From: an uncultured Oscillospiraceae bacterium
Lineage (GTDB): Bacteria; Bacillota; Clostridia; Oscillospirales; Oscillospiraceae
NCBI GenBank assembly: GCA_910588365.1
Contig: CAJUQS010000086.1
Span: 1-7,623 of the forward strand
Length of the DNA stretch: 7,623 nucleotides
Reading direction: 5' to 3'
Shown: positions 1 through 7,531 of the stretch, piece after piece
Layout: each line of letters begins with the position of its first letter
Numbering within the stretch: the first letter of the stretch is position 1
The notes under the pieces: model-generated
Told to the model about the DNA's origin: nothing
The model's input: only the letters and a program-made list of their open reading frames with translations
The model's database searches: none
Position numbers and translations under genes: made by a program

Positions 1-260
1 CAGAGCCTGCAAGGGGGGCCCTCCGAATCGCTGCGCGGCAAAACCGCAGGCACTTCCCCCGCTGCTTCGCCCCCGTTAGGACCCGTGGATAGACGATAGG
101 CAGCGGCAGGCGAAGGGCTGGCACCGTCGGCAGAATCAATCCAGCTACAGCAGAGGGCAAATAAACAAAAAATTGGGGATTCTCAAGGGGCCTTGCCCCT
201 TGAGCGCCCTTTTGGTTACTTTTCCGGCGAGGGAAAAGTAACCAGGCGTCCCCGCGGGGC
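1..260 (-). repeat. Left copy of an approximately 260-bp intergenic inverted repeat
   Basis: Read on the minus strand, this stretch matches 4051-4311 of the plus strand. The core (79-213 against 4094-4227) differs at only about eight positions by eye. It is likely cut by the window start. It contains two strong hairpins: 214-225 pairs with 232-243 (12 bp, loop GGCGAG), and 182-190 pairs with 196-204 (9 bp, loop CCTTG). A third, smaller hairpin lies at 35-47. Outside the first hairpin, 255-261 pairs with 267-273 around a GCGAA loop. I see no protein-coding gene here; the short ORFs are not supported by an RBS or a recognisable product. It lies just downstream of the CPBP gene, with a T-rich stretch (minus strand, about 159-174) after the second hairpin, so it may help end that transcript. 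No canonical U-tract directly follows a stem. Confidence 0.85.
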
Positions 261-296
261 CGCGAAGGCCCCGTAAAGCCCAGTCCGGCGGGGCGC

Positions 297-974
297 TCAG
301 AGCAGCCTCGCCGCCGAAATCCCATTGACGATGCTGTGAACCAGTACGCTCCCCCACAGGGTTCCGGACCGCTCATAGGTCCAGGCCAGCACCAGGCCGG
401 GGACCACATACTGGACCGCCGGCAGCAGATACGCCGGATCGCGGCCTGCCGCCGCGAACTGCCAGACGTGGAGCAGGGCGAAGGCCAGACAGGAGACCAG
501 ATAGGCCGCCGGACGGCTCACCTCCCGGATGTTCCCGAAGAGGTACCCCCGGAACAGGACCTCCTCCACAAAGGGCGCCAGAACGACCACAATCAGCACC
601 ATGCTCCGGGGGGACTCCGCCAGCTTTCCGGCAATGGCCAGATCGTTGAGGTTCTCCGCCTGGAAAAACCGCCCCGTCAGCCGCCACGAAAGCTCGCTGA
701 GCAGGAAAAACGCCGCCAGTCCCAGCAGGACCGTCCTGACCGTCCCCCAAAGGCGGCCGAGGAAGCAGCGGGTGGTCCGCTCCAGGTAGCCCCAGAACAC
801 CGCCGCCGTCAGGGCGAAGAGAACATAGTGGTAGGCCGCGTCCCGCACGCCCTCCCCCAGCGTCCGCCCCAGCAGCCGCTCCGCCAGGGCGAAGGCCGGG
901 TCCGCACACAGGGGCAGCGCCCACAGGTAGGCCGCCAGCAGCACGCCGCCCCACAGCCGCTCCCGGTTTGTCAT
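297..974 (-). CDS. CPBP family intramembrane glutamic endopeptidase (Abi/Rce1-like)
   Basis: Predicted 225-residue polytopic membrane protein with the CPBP (Abi, Rce1-like) signature. The EExxxR motif is at residues 137-142 (EEVLFR), a conserved His at 169 (LLHVW), and the HxxxN motif at 213-217 (HSIVN); these are the expected active-site residues. Hydrophobic segments lie roughly at 8-30, 48-66, 78-96, 124-148, 155-172, 183-200 and 205-222. Family members are CAAX-type proteases or bacteriocin-immunity and signalling proteases, and the substrate here cannot be told. It starts 48 nt after the mutS stop on the same strand, with no promoter seen between them, so it is probably co-transcribed with mutS. 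The start is uncertain: I chose ATG at 974 because the protein then begins just before the first membrane segment. In-frame TTG (1016) and GTG (1010) are alternatives, and none has a good Shine-Dalgarno, so coupling to mutS translation is possible. Confidence 0.88.
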   Translation of the reverse strand: MTNRERLWGGVLLAAYLWALPLCADPAFALAERLLGRTLGEGVRDAAYHYVLFALTAAVFWGYLERTTRCFLGRLWGTVRTVLLGLAAFFLLSELSWRLTGRFFQAENLNDLAIAGKLAESPRSMVLIVVVLAPFVEEVLFRGYLFGNIREVSRPAAYLVSCLAFALLHVWQFAAAGRDPAYLLPAVQYVVPGLVLAWTYERSGTLWGSVLVHSIVNGISAARLL

Positions 975-1022
975 GTTCTGGATCTGACCGTCTCCAGCCA
1001 ACCGGCCCACCCCCAAACAATT

Positions 1023-3623
<2,601 letters not shown>

Positions 3624-3666
3624 AGGCGCTCCTTTCTCTGCCGCGGCTCGGCGGATTCTTTATTGA

Positions 3667-3691
3667 CCGCCGGGGTTGACAATCCCGGCGG
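3667..3691. promoter_or_regulatory. 8-bp inverted repeat in the mutS leader, enclosing the -35 box of the opposing promoter
   Basis: CCGCCGGG (3667-3674) pairs perfectly with CCCGGCGG (3684-3691) around a 9-nt loop containing TTGACA on the plus strand. On the minus strand it would fold in the mutS 5' leader; no U-tract follows, so it is not a plain terminator. On DNA it could be an operator placed over the -35 box of the plus-strand promoter. The pairing is visible; the function is inferred. Confidence 0.5.
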
Positions 3692-3704
3692 ATTGGGGTA
3701 TCAT
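3676..3704 (+). promoter_or_regulatory. Strong housekeeping-sigma promoter reading away from mutS
   Basis: A perfect TTGACA (-35, 3676-3681), a 17-nt spacer and TATCAT (-10, 3699-3704) on the plus strand. Transcription would begin near 3711 and run towards the small ORF on the opposite strand. No protein-coding gene follows with a credible RBS, so the product is most likely an untranslated RNA. The -10 box lies in a small palindrome (GTATCATAC) shared with the minus-strand mutS promoter candidate. Confidence 0.75.
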
Positions 3705-3729
3705 ACAAACAGAAAGGGCGCTGCGGCAA
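3700..3729 (-). promoter_or_regulatory. Candidate mutS promoter, overlapping the opposing promoter
   Basis: On the minus strand, TTGCCG (-35, 3724-3729), an 18-nt spacer and TATGAT (-10, 3700-3705) give a fair housekeeping-sigma match. The start point would be near 3693, leaving a leader of about 70 nt before the mutS ATG. Because its -10 overlaps that of the plus-strand promoter, the two probably exclude each other. The match is moderate and mutS could also be read from further upstream. Confidence 0.45.
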
Positions 3730-3768
3730 GCGGTTGGCCCGGTCATTGGATCAAGTTGTCAAAAAGCA

Positions 3769-3800
3769 GACAACCGTCACCGTGCGGGGTGGCGGTTGTC
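3769..3800. terminator. 13-bp stem-loop ending the small mRNA (minus strand)
   Basis: GACAACCGTCACC (3769-3781) pairs with GGTGGCGGTTGTC (3788-3800) with one G-U pair and loop GTGCGG. On the minus strand it is followed by TGC and five Ts (3761-3765), as in an intrinsic terminator. On the plus strand the following bases are a poor U-tract. The stop codon of the 27-residue ORF lies in the stem. The same 32 nt recurs exactly at 3984-4015. Confidence 0.7.
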
Positions 3801-3860
3801 CTCTTTGATACGTATGGTCACGACAAAGCCGCGCCAGTGAAACGTAATAGTAAGAGGCAT
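3777..3860 (-). CDS. Predicted 27-residue peptide, candidate type I toxin-like small protein
   Basis: This ORF is too short for ordinary gene finders but has full expression signals: an extended -10 promoter at 3919-3947, GGAAGG (3869-3874) 8 nt before the ATG, and a stop codon inside a hairpin terminator. The peptide begins MPLTITFHWRGFVVTIRIKE and ends DNRHPAR. It has a beta-branched, hydrophobic N-terminal half interrupted by H8, W9 and R10, then a basic tail. The tail codons form one arm of the terminator stem, an arrangement also seen in short Firmicutes type I toxin genes such as txpA. A convergent antisense promoter at 3676-3704 completes the picture. It lacks the uninterrupted transmembrane helix typical of TxpA-like toxins, so toxicity is uncertain; it could be a regulatory leader or other small protein. 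No homologue can be confirmed here. Confidence 0.5.
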   Translation of the reverse strand: MPLTITFHWRGFVVTIRIKEDNRHPAR

Positions 3861-3918
3861 ATGCACACCCTTCCGGAGGCCGCAGCCAACCGCCTACGCT
3901 CTATGCAGCGCCGGTACC

Positions 3919-3947
3919 AGAATATCACATTTTCCAACAGATTGCAA
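3919..3947 (-). promoter_or_regulatory. Extended -10 promoter of the 27-residue ORF
   Basis: On the minus strand, TTGCAA (-35, 3942-3947), a 17-nt spacer ending in TGA, and TATTCT (-10, 3919-3924). The TG dinucleotide just before the -10 makes it an extended -10 promoter. Start of transcription is expected near 3912, about 50 nt before the ATG at 3860. Spacing and placement fit; each hexamer matches consensus at four of six positions. Confidence 0.6.
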
Positions 3948-3979
3948 GCGCCCGGTCCGGCGAATGGGCGAGGGCTATC

Positions 3980-4020
3980 AAAAGACAACCGTCACCGTGC
4001 GGGGTGGCGGTTGTCTTTTT
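3980..4020. terminator. Bidirectional intrinsic terminator, exact copy of the 3769-3800 hairpin
   Basis: The 13-bp stem (3984-3996 with 4003-4015, loop GTGCGG) is extended by AAAA (3980-3983) against TTTT (4016-4019), giving about 17 bp. It is followed by TTTTT on the plus strand and preceded by AAAA, so it can stop transcription from either side. It would end the plus-strand antisense RNA and shield the unit from transcripts arriving from the right. The 32-nt core is identical to 3769-3800, whereas the flanks are not. Confidence 0.75.
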
Positions 4021-4050
4021 GCCCGCGAGCCGGCGCGGGGCGTATCTGTT

Positions 4051-4311
4051 CCCACGGGGGACTTGTACCTTTTCCCTCGCCGGAAAAGGTACCAAAAGGG
4101 CGCTCAAGGGGCAAGGCCCCTTGAGAATCCCCAATTTGTTGTTTATTTGCCCTCTGCTGTACCTGGTTTGATTCTACCGGCGGTGCCTGCCCTTCGTCTG
4201 CCGCTGCCTATCGTCTATCCACGGGTTCTAACGGAGGCCCCTGCTGTGGCACATCGGTGCGGTGCAGATTTGCATGGCAGCGATTCGGAGGGTCCCCCGC
4301 TGCTGACTCTG
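4051..4311 (+). repeat. Right copy of the approximately 260-bp intergenic inverted repeat
   Basis: Inverted counterpart of 1-260. It contains the hairpin 4065-4075/4082-4092 (11 bp, loop CTCGCC) and the identical second hairpin 4103-4111/4117-4125. Compared with the left copy, the first stem differs on both arms in a compensating way: GTTAC...GTAAC on the left becomes GTACC...GGTAC here, and pairing is kept. Near 4258-4280 the sequences differ most, but both retain a small hairpin before the shared CAGCGATTCGGAGGG. The two copies point outward from the mutS block. No coding gene is supported here. Confidence 0.85.
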
Positions 4312-4501
4312 CCCCTTTAAGAGGCCGGCAGGCGGAGTTGGATGACCGCCAGACCACCAGATCAGAACCCCGAAGGAAACTTTCGTTCACGGGGCACCGC
4401 AGCTCTTCACCTGGGAGCGTGTTCGTAGATCCCCCGCCGAGGCAGGCCGTCCCGTTGGGGCGGCCCCGAGAGGGGGCCCGGGGTCTCCCCGGCGCATTTT
4501 T
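4312..4501. other. Gene-free GC-rich spacer between repeat families
   Basis: No ORF with a credible RBS or recognisable product was found on either strand. Several inverted GC blocks could fold, such as CCCCG (about 4368-4372) against CGGGG (4390-4394) and the run of C/G blocks at 4455-4494. I cannot assign these to a known RNA or element. With the repeats on either side, the whole interval 4021-4750 lacks protein-coding genes. Confidence 0.6.
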
Positions 4502-4531
4502 GGGTACTTTTTGTGCGCACAAAAAGTACCC
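4502..4531. repeat. Perfect 30-bp palindrome
   Basis: GGGTACTTTTTGTGC (4502-4516) is followed immediately by its exact reverse complement (4517-4531), giving 15 bp on each side with no loop. The arms resemble the first hairpins of the flanking repeats (GTTACTTTTCC and GTACCTTTTCC). Like the left repeat, it is followed within about 10 nt by a GC hairpin with a GCGAA loop (4539-4559). It may be a protein-binding site, a cruciform or a member of a dispersed palindromic repeat family. Confidence 0.9.
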
Positions 4532-4540
4532 GCGGGGTGT

Positions 4541-4752
4541 GGGGGCGCGAAGCCCCCACTTGGCTCGCGTCATTGGGCCTGTGGCCCAACGACTGCTCGG
4601 GCGACGCAAGCGCCGCCTTGGGGCGCGAAGCCCCCACTTGGCTCGCGTCATTCGGCAAAGCCGAACGACTGCTCGGGCGACGCAAGCGCCGCCTTGGGGC
4701 GCGAAGCCCCCACTTGGCTCGCGCCATTCGGCGTTCCGCCCAACGACTGCTC
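4541..4752. repeat. Tandem 76-78 bp hairpin repeat, about 2.7 copies, ending at the miaB stop
   Basis: Units start at about 4541, 4619 and 4695. Each has a GC stem with a GCGAA loop, the conserved CCCCCACTTGGCTCGCG, a variable small hairpin, then CGACTGCTC and a GGCGACGCAAGCGCC segment. The variable hairpin is TTGGGCC/GGCCCAA in unit 1, TTCGGC/GCCGAA in unit 2, and GGCG/CGCC with outer AT pairs in unit 3, so pairing is kept while sequence changes. The third unit stops at CGACTGCTC, where its last two bases are the first two of the (complementary) miaB stop codon. It is contiguous tandem sequence, not a CRISPR array. Confidence 0.88.
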
Positions 4753-6160
4753 AAAGCTCTCCGAACAGCGCCCAGGTATTGCTCCCCGTGATGTTTACCT
4801 CCGCATACCTGCCAATCAAAGACGCCTCCCCCCTCAGGTGTACCAGCCGCCCGCCGTGGGTGCGGCCGGAGAGAGGCCACTGGGGATCCCCGCTCTCGCC
4901 GTCCACCAGGACGGTGAGCCGCTTCCCCACGTACTCCCGGTGGAGCTCGCCGGAGATCCGGTTCTGGGCGTCCAGCAGCTTGTCAAACCACACCTGCTTC
5001 TCCGCGCGGCTCACCGGGTCCGGCATCTGGGCCGCCGGGGTCCCGGGCCGGGGGGAGTAGATGAAGGTAAAGAGGGCGTCATAGCGGACCTCCTCAATGA
5101 GGGAGACGGTCTCCATGGCCTCCTCCTCCGTCTCGCCGGGGAAGCCGATGATGATGTCGCTGGTCAGCACCAGATCCGGCATCACCTGCCGGGCGTACCG
5201 GACCTTCTCCAGATACTGCTCCCGGGTGTAGCCCCGGTTCATGGCCTTCAGCACCCGGCTGGAGCCGGACTGGACCGGCAGATGGAGCTGCCTGGCCACG
5301 TGGGCGGATTTGGCCATCACGTCAAAGAGCCGCCGGTCCGCGTCCTTGGGGTGGCTGGTCATGAAGCGGATCAGGTACTCCCCGGGGATCCGGTCGATCT
5401 CCTCCAGAAGGCCGGCAAAGTCCATGGGCTCGTCCAGATCCTTGCCGTAGGAGTTGACGTTCTGCCCCAGCAGGGTGATCTCCCGGCAGCCGGCCTCCGC
5501 CAGCTGGCGGATCTCGGCGAGGATGTCCGCCGGGTTCCGGCTCCGCTCGCGGCCCCGGACATAGGGCACGATGCAGTAGGAGCAGAAGTTGTTGCACCCG
5601 TACATGATGGAGACCCAGGCCTTCACGCCGCTCTCCCGGACCACGGGCAGACCCTCGGCGATGGTGCCGTGCTCATCGGCGATGGAGAAGACCCGGCGGC
5701 GGCCGGCGCAGACCTCATAGAGCAGCTCCGGGAACTTCCACAGGGCCTGGGGGCCGAAGACCAGATCCACGTGGCGGTAGGACTGCCTGACCTTCCGGGC
5801 CACCGCCTCCTGCTGGGCCATGCAGCCGCACAGGCAGATGATGGCGTCCGGGTTGTTCTCCTTGACGTGGACCAGCTGGCCCACCACGCCGAAGACCTTC
5901 TTCTCCGCGTTCTCCCGGATGGCGCAGGTGTTGATGACGATGACGTCCGCCTGCCCGGGGTCCCGGGTGAAGCCGCAGCCCATCTCCCGCAGCATTCCCA
6001 TGATGCGCTGGCTGTCCGCCACGTTCTGCTGGCACCCGTAGGTGTCCACCATGGCCAGAATCCGGCGGCCGCGCTGCCGGAGGAGGGCGGCGGCGCGCCG
6101 GGTAAACTCCCGCTGCCGGTCAATCTCGCCGGCGGGGAGGACGACGTGTGTTCTATCCAA
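4751..6160 (-). CDS. miaB: tRNA-2-methylthio-N6-dimethylallyladenosine synthase MiaB
   Basis: A 469-residue radical-SAM methylthiotransferase that adds a methylthio group to C2 of i6A at position 37 of tRNAs reading UNN codons. The N-terminal UPF0004 domain supplies three cluster cysteines: C43 (TYGCQQN), C79 (NTCAIRENAEKK) and C113 (GCMAQQ). The radical-SAM core has the CxxxCxxC motif C189, C193, C196 (GCNNFCSYC) followed by VPYVRGRERSR. The C-terminal TRAM domain is at about 400-466, beginning near LTVLVDGES. The start is TTG at 6160: AAGGAG (6168-6173) sits 7 nt before it and the promoter -10 is at 6195-6200. The upstream in-frame ATGs at 6196 and 6223 fall at or above the promoter and cannot be used. 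The presence of TYGCQQN and the TRAM domain supports MiaB over RimO or MtaB. The gene appears single; it runs into hairpin repeats with no clear U-tract terminator. Confidence 0.96.
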   Translation of the reverse strand: MDRTHVVLPAGEIDRQREFTRRAAALLRQRGRRILAMVDTYGCQQNVADSQRIMGMLREMGCGFTRDPGQADVIVINTCAIRENAEKKVFGVVGQLVHVKENNPDAIICLCGCMAQQEAVARKVRQSYRHVDLVFGPQALWKFPELLYEVCAGRRRVFSIADEHGTIAEGLPVVRESGVKAWVSIMYGCNNFCSYCIVPYVRGRERSRNPADILAEIRQLAEAGCREITLLGQNVNSYGKDLDEPMDFAGLLEEIDRIPGEYLIRFMTSHPKDADRRLFDVMAKSAHVARQLHLPVQSGSSRVLKAMNRGYTREQYLEKVRYARQVMPDLVLTSDIIIGFPGETEEEAMETVSLIEEVRYDALFTFIYSPRPGTPAAQMPDPVSRAEKQVWFDKLLDAQNRISGELHREYVGKRLTVLVDGESGDPQWPLSGRTHGGRLVHLRGEASLIGRYAEVNITGSNTWALFGEL

Positions 6161-6173
6161 AGTCGTTCTCCTT
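6158..6173 (-). promoter_or_regulatory. Ribosome binding site that fixes a TTG start for miaB
   Basis: On the minus strand AAGGAG (6168-6173), a 7-nt spacer, then TTG (6158-6160) followed by GAT AGA ACA. No ATG is positioned behind any other SD, so initiation at TTG is strongly favoured. Confidence 0.85.
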
Positions 6174-6194
6174 ATATATGTGAAATATGTTTTC

Positions 6195-6223
6195 ATTATA
6201 GCGCGGAAACGGGAAAAAAACAA
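6195..6223 (-). promoter_or_regulatory. miaB promoter
   Basis: On the minus strand TTGTTT (-35, 6218-6223), 17-nt spacer, perfect TATAAT (-10, 6195-6200). Transcription would start near 6188, giving a leader of about 28 nt before the TTG start. Confidence 0.75.
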
Positions 6224-6301
6224 GCCTTGGCGAAGAGAAAACGCGCCTCGTCATTTCACCGGCCGTTCCGGCGGAAAGGGAAACAAAACCAGGGCGTTTC
6301 C

Positions 6302-6331
6302 TGCATACCTTCCCAATATCTGCGGATACTA
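6302..6331 (+). promoter_or_regulatory. Sigma-G-like (forespore) promoter ahead of the spoVT-like fragment
   Basis: TGCATA (6302-6307), a 17-nt spacer and GATACTA (6325-6331) resemble the sigma-G pattern (GHATR at -35; CATNHTA-type at -10), with one mismatch in the -10 region. In Bacillus subtilis spoVT is transcribed by sigma-G, so the placement about 70 nt upstream of a SpoVT N-terminus is meaningful. The match is by eye. Confidence 0.55.
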
Positions 6332-6360
6332 ACCATGTTTTCCAGAGCAATGAAAATTTT

Positions 6361-6378
6361 TGTCCCCCGCGGGCGGGG
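6361..6378. other. GC stem-loop in the spoVT-like leader
   Basis: TCCCCCG pairs with CGGGGGA around a 4-nt CGGG loop (within about 6363-6380), just upstream of the RBS GGGAGG at 6386-6391. No U-tract follows on either strand, so it is not a clear terminator. Function unknown. Confidence 0.4.
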
Positions 6379-6399
6379 GAAATATGGGAGGAATCGAGA

Positions 6400-6579
6400 A
6401 TGAAAGCAACCGGAATCGTGCGCCGCATCGACGATCTTGGGCGGGTGGTCATCCCCAAGGAGATCCGGCGCACCATGCGTATCCGCGAGGGCGACCCGTC
6501 ACAGACAACATTGGAGCCGTGGGAGCGGTTCTGCGCCGGGGTGATGGGGCTGGAGAAGCGGATGGGGTGGGGTACATAG
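6400..6579 (+). pseudogene. spoVT: Truncated SpoVT/AbrB-family sporulation regulator (N-terminal domain only)
   Basis: The first 33 codons read MKATGIVRRIDDLGRVVIPK then EIRRTMRIREGDP, an almost textbook SpoVT/AbrB swapped-hairpin DNA-binding N-terminus. After GDP the sequence abruptly leaves the family: the expected LEIF... strand is replaced by SQTTLEPWERFC and a stop at residue 60. Full SpoVT is about 178 residues with a C-terminal GAF-like domain, so two thirds is missing. The start is firm: GGGAGG (6386-6391) lies 8 nt before the ATG, and a sigma-G-like promoter is upstream. In a different frame after the break, about 6495-6595, DNIGAVGAVL faintly resembles the GAF end of SpoVT, which would fit an internal deletion plus frameshift; this is weak. 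The fragment could still make a short protein with an incomplete DNA-binding fold. A functional spoVT elsewhere is expected if the strain sporulates. Confidence 0.75.
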
Positions 6580-6589
6580 GCGGTTTGAC

Positions 6590-6618
6590 TTGTTGACGCG
6601 GGCAGGAAATGGTATAAT
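6590..6618 (+). promoter_or_regulatory. Promoter of the YhcG-type nuclease gene
   Basis: TTGTTG (-35, 6590-6595), 17-nt spacer ending TGG, perfect TATAAT (-10, 6613-6618). The TG one base before the -10 makes it an extended -10 promoter, offsetting the weak -35. A start near 6625 leaves about 34 nt to the ATG. Confidence 0.7.
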
Positions 6619-6658
6619 AGAGAAGAGAGCGTTTCACACAGGCTGAAAGGATATGTGT

Positions 6659-7504
6659 ATGGATGAATTGACAAAACGGGAAAACCTGCCGGACAGCCCC
6701 CAGTCGGAGGACGCCTACCGCTCCATCCGGGGCTATGTCATCGAGGCCCAGGGGCAGGTCTATGCGGCGGTCAACGCCGCCATGGTGACGGCCTATTGGA
6801 AGATTGGCAAGTCGATTTTTGAAGCCTGCGGGGAGAATGACCGGGCGGCCTACGGCAAGCAGGTGCTCCAGTACATTTCTGAGCGGCTGACCGAGGAATT
6901 TGGGAAGGGCTTTAATCTCCGAAATCTGCGGTATATGCGGCAGTTCTATCTGGCGTTCCCAAATGTGAACGCACTGCGTTCCGAATTGAGCTGGACCCAT
7001 TACCGCTCCCTGATGAAGGTAAGTGACGCCAAGGCGCGAACCTTTTATCTGGAGGAGTGTGCGAAGGCGGGCTGGAGCTCCCGGCAGCTGGAGCGGCAGA
7101 TCAACACCATGTTCTACCAGCGGATGCTGGCCAGCCGGGACAAGGAGAGCGTGGCGGCGGAGATCCAGACCACGGAGCCCAAGCCCGAGTACGAGCGGAT
7201 TATCAAAGACCCCTATGTGCTGGAGTTTCTGGACCTTCCGGCCAACGAGCACTTCTATGAGTCTAACCTGGAACAGGCCCTGATCGACCATTTGCAGAAA
7301 TTCCTCCTGGAGCTGGGCCGCGGGTTCTCCTTTGTGGCGCGGCAGAAACATTTCAATGTGGATGGACAGCATTTTTATATTGATTTGGTGTTTTATAACT
7401 ATATCTTGAAGTGCTTCGTGCTGATCGACTTAAAGACGGGCCTCCTTACCCACCAGGACATCGGGCAGATGCAGATGTATGTGAATTATAGTCGACGCAC
7501 TTGA
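6659..7504 (+). CDS. YhcG/DUF1016-type PDDEXK nuclease, C-terminally truncated
   Basis: A 281-residue protein of the YhcG family (formerly DUF1016): an N-terminal helical domain (about 18-160, with VNAAMVTAYWKIGK and FNLRNLRYMRQFY) and a C-terminal PDDEXK nuclease domain from about 180. Conserved residues are present: E206 in NLEQALIDHLQKFLLELG, D242 in FYIDLVFYN, and D257/K259 in VLIDLKTG. Family members are usually about 340 residues; after the conserved HQDIGQMQMYVNY this one reads SRRT and stops, so roughly 60 residues are lost although the catalytic residues remain. YhcG-like genes often lie in restriction-modification or other accessory islands, and their role is not settled. Start: AAAGGA (6646-6651) is 7 nt before ATG 6659; the in-frame ATG at 6653 is only 2 nt from the SD. 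The extended -10 promoter is 6590-6618. Activity without the tail is uncertain. Confidence 0.88.
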   Translation: MDELTKRENLPDSPQSEDAYRSIRGYVIEAQGQVYAAVNAAMVTAYWKIGKSIFEACGENDRAAYGKQVLQYISERLTEEFGKGFNLRNLRYMRQFYLAFPNVNALRSELSWTHYRSLMKVSDAKARTFYLEECAKAGWSSRQLERQINTMFYQRMLASRDKESVAAEIQTTEPKPEYERIIKDPYVLEFLDLPANEHFYESNLEQALIDHLQKFLLELGRGFSFVARQKHFNVDGQHFYIDLVFYNYILKCFVLIDLKTGLLTHQDIGQMQMYVNYSRRT

Positions 7505-7531
7505 GAAGAGGTAAAAAGGAGGGGAGGAAAA

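Larger units (their letters stand above)
3711..4020 (+). ncRNA. Putative antisense (antitoxin-type) RNA opposite the 27-residue ORF
   Basis: Predicted from the strong plus-strand promoter at 3676-3704 and the intrinsic terminator at 3984-4020. The transcript would first pass a 13-bp hairpin at 3769-3800, which has no good U-tract on this strand (CCTCTTTG follows), so read-through to the second hairpin is likely. It would be about 310 nt and would cover the whole small mRNA made from the other strand (about 3912 to 3761). If it stops at the first hairpin it would be about 95 nt and overlap only the 3' end of that mRNA. I matched it to no named RNA family (not tmRNA, 6S, SRP or RNase P by eye). 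The layout resembles RatA-type antitoxin RNAs; this is inference from architecture. Confidence 0.5.

Noticed and set aside
182..204. CTCAAGGGG/CCCCTTGAG hairpin as the intrinsic terminator of the CPBP transcript
   Set aside because: The T-rich run on the minus strand begins about a dozen bases after the stem rather than directly after it, and the same hairpin occurs in the right repeat; I treat it as part of the repeat.
3711..4020. A known housekeeping RNA (tmRNA, 6S, SRP RNA, RNase P RNA)
   Set aside because: None of the hallmark conserved segments of these RNAs is visible; the overlap with a convergent small gene explains it better.
3984..4110. A second copy of the small peptide ending at the duplicated hairpin
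   Set aside because: The frame into the second hairpin reads QKDNRHPAR at its end, but no start codon or related N-terminus lies upstream; only the hairpin is duplicated.
3925..4134. 69-codon minus-strand ORF over the second terminator and the right repeat
   Set aside because: It is made of repeat and terminator sequence, lacks an RBS, and resembles no family; the ORF in the corresponding place in the left repeat has a different composition.
4541..4752. Possible CRISPR array
   Set aside because: Units are contiguous and 76-78 bp with near-identical sequence throughout; there are no short repeats separated by unique spacers and no cas gene.
4208..4880. Overlapping ORFs with repeated WGLRAPRRRLRRPSS-like peptides
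   Set aside because: The peptide repetition simply translates the 76-78 bp DNA repeat; the DNA hairpins, not a reading frame, are conserved.
4511..6403. A 630-codon plus-strand ORF opposite miaB
   Set aside because: It is the antisense shadow of miaB, continued through the tandem repeat; there is no RBS or known domain.
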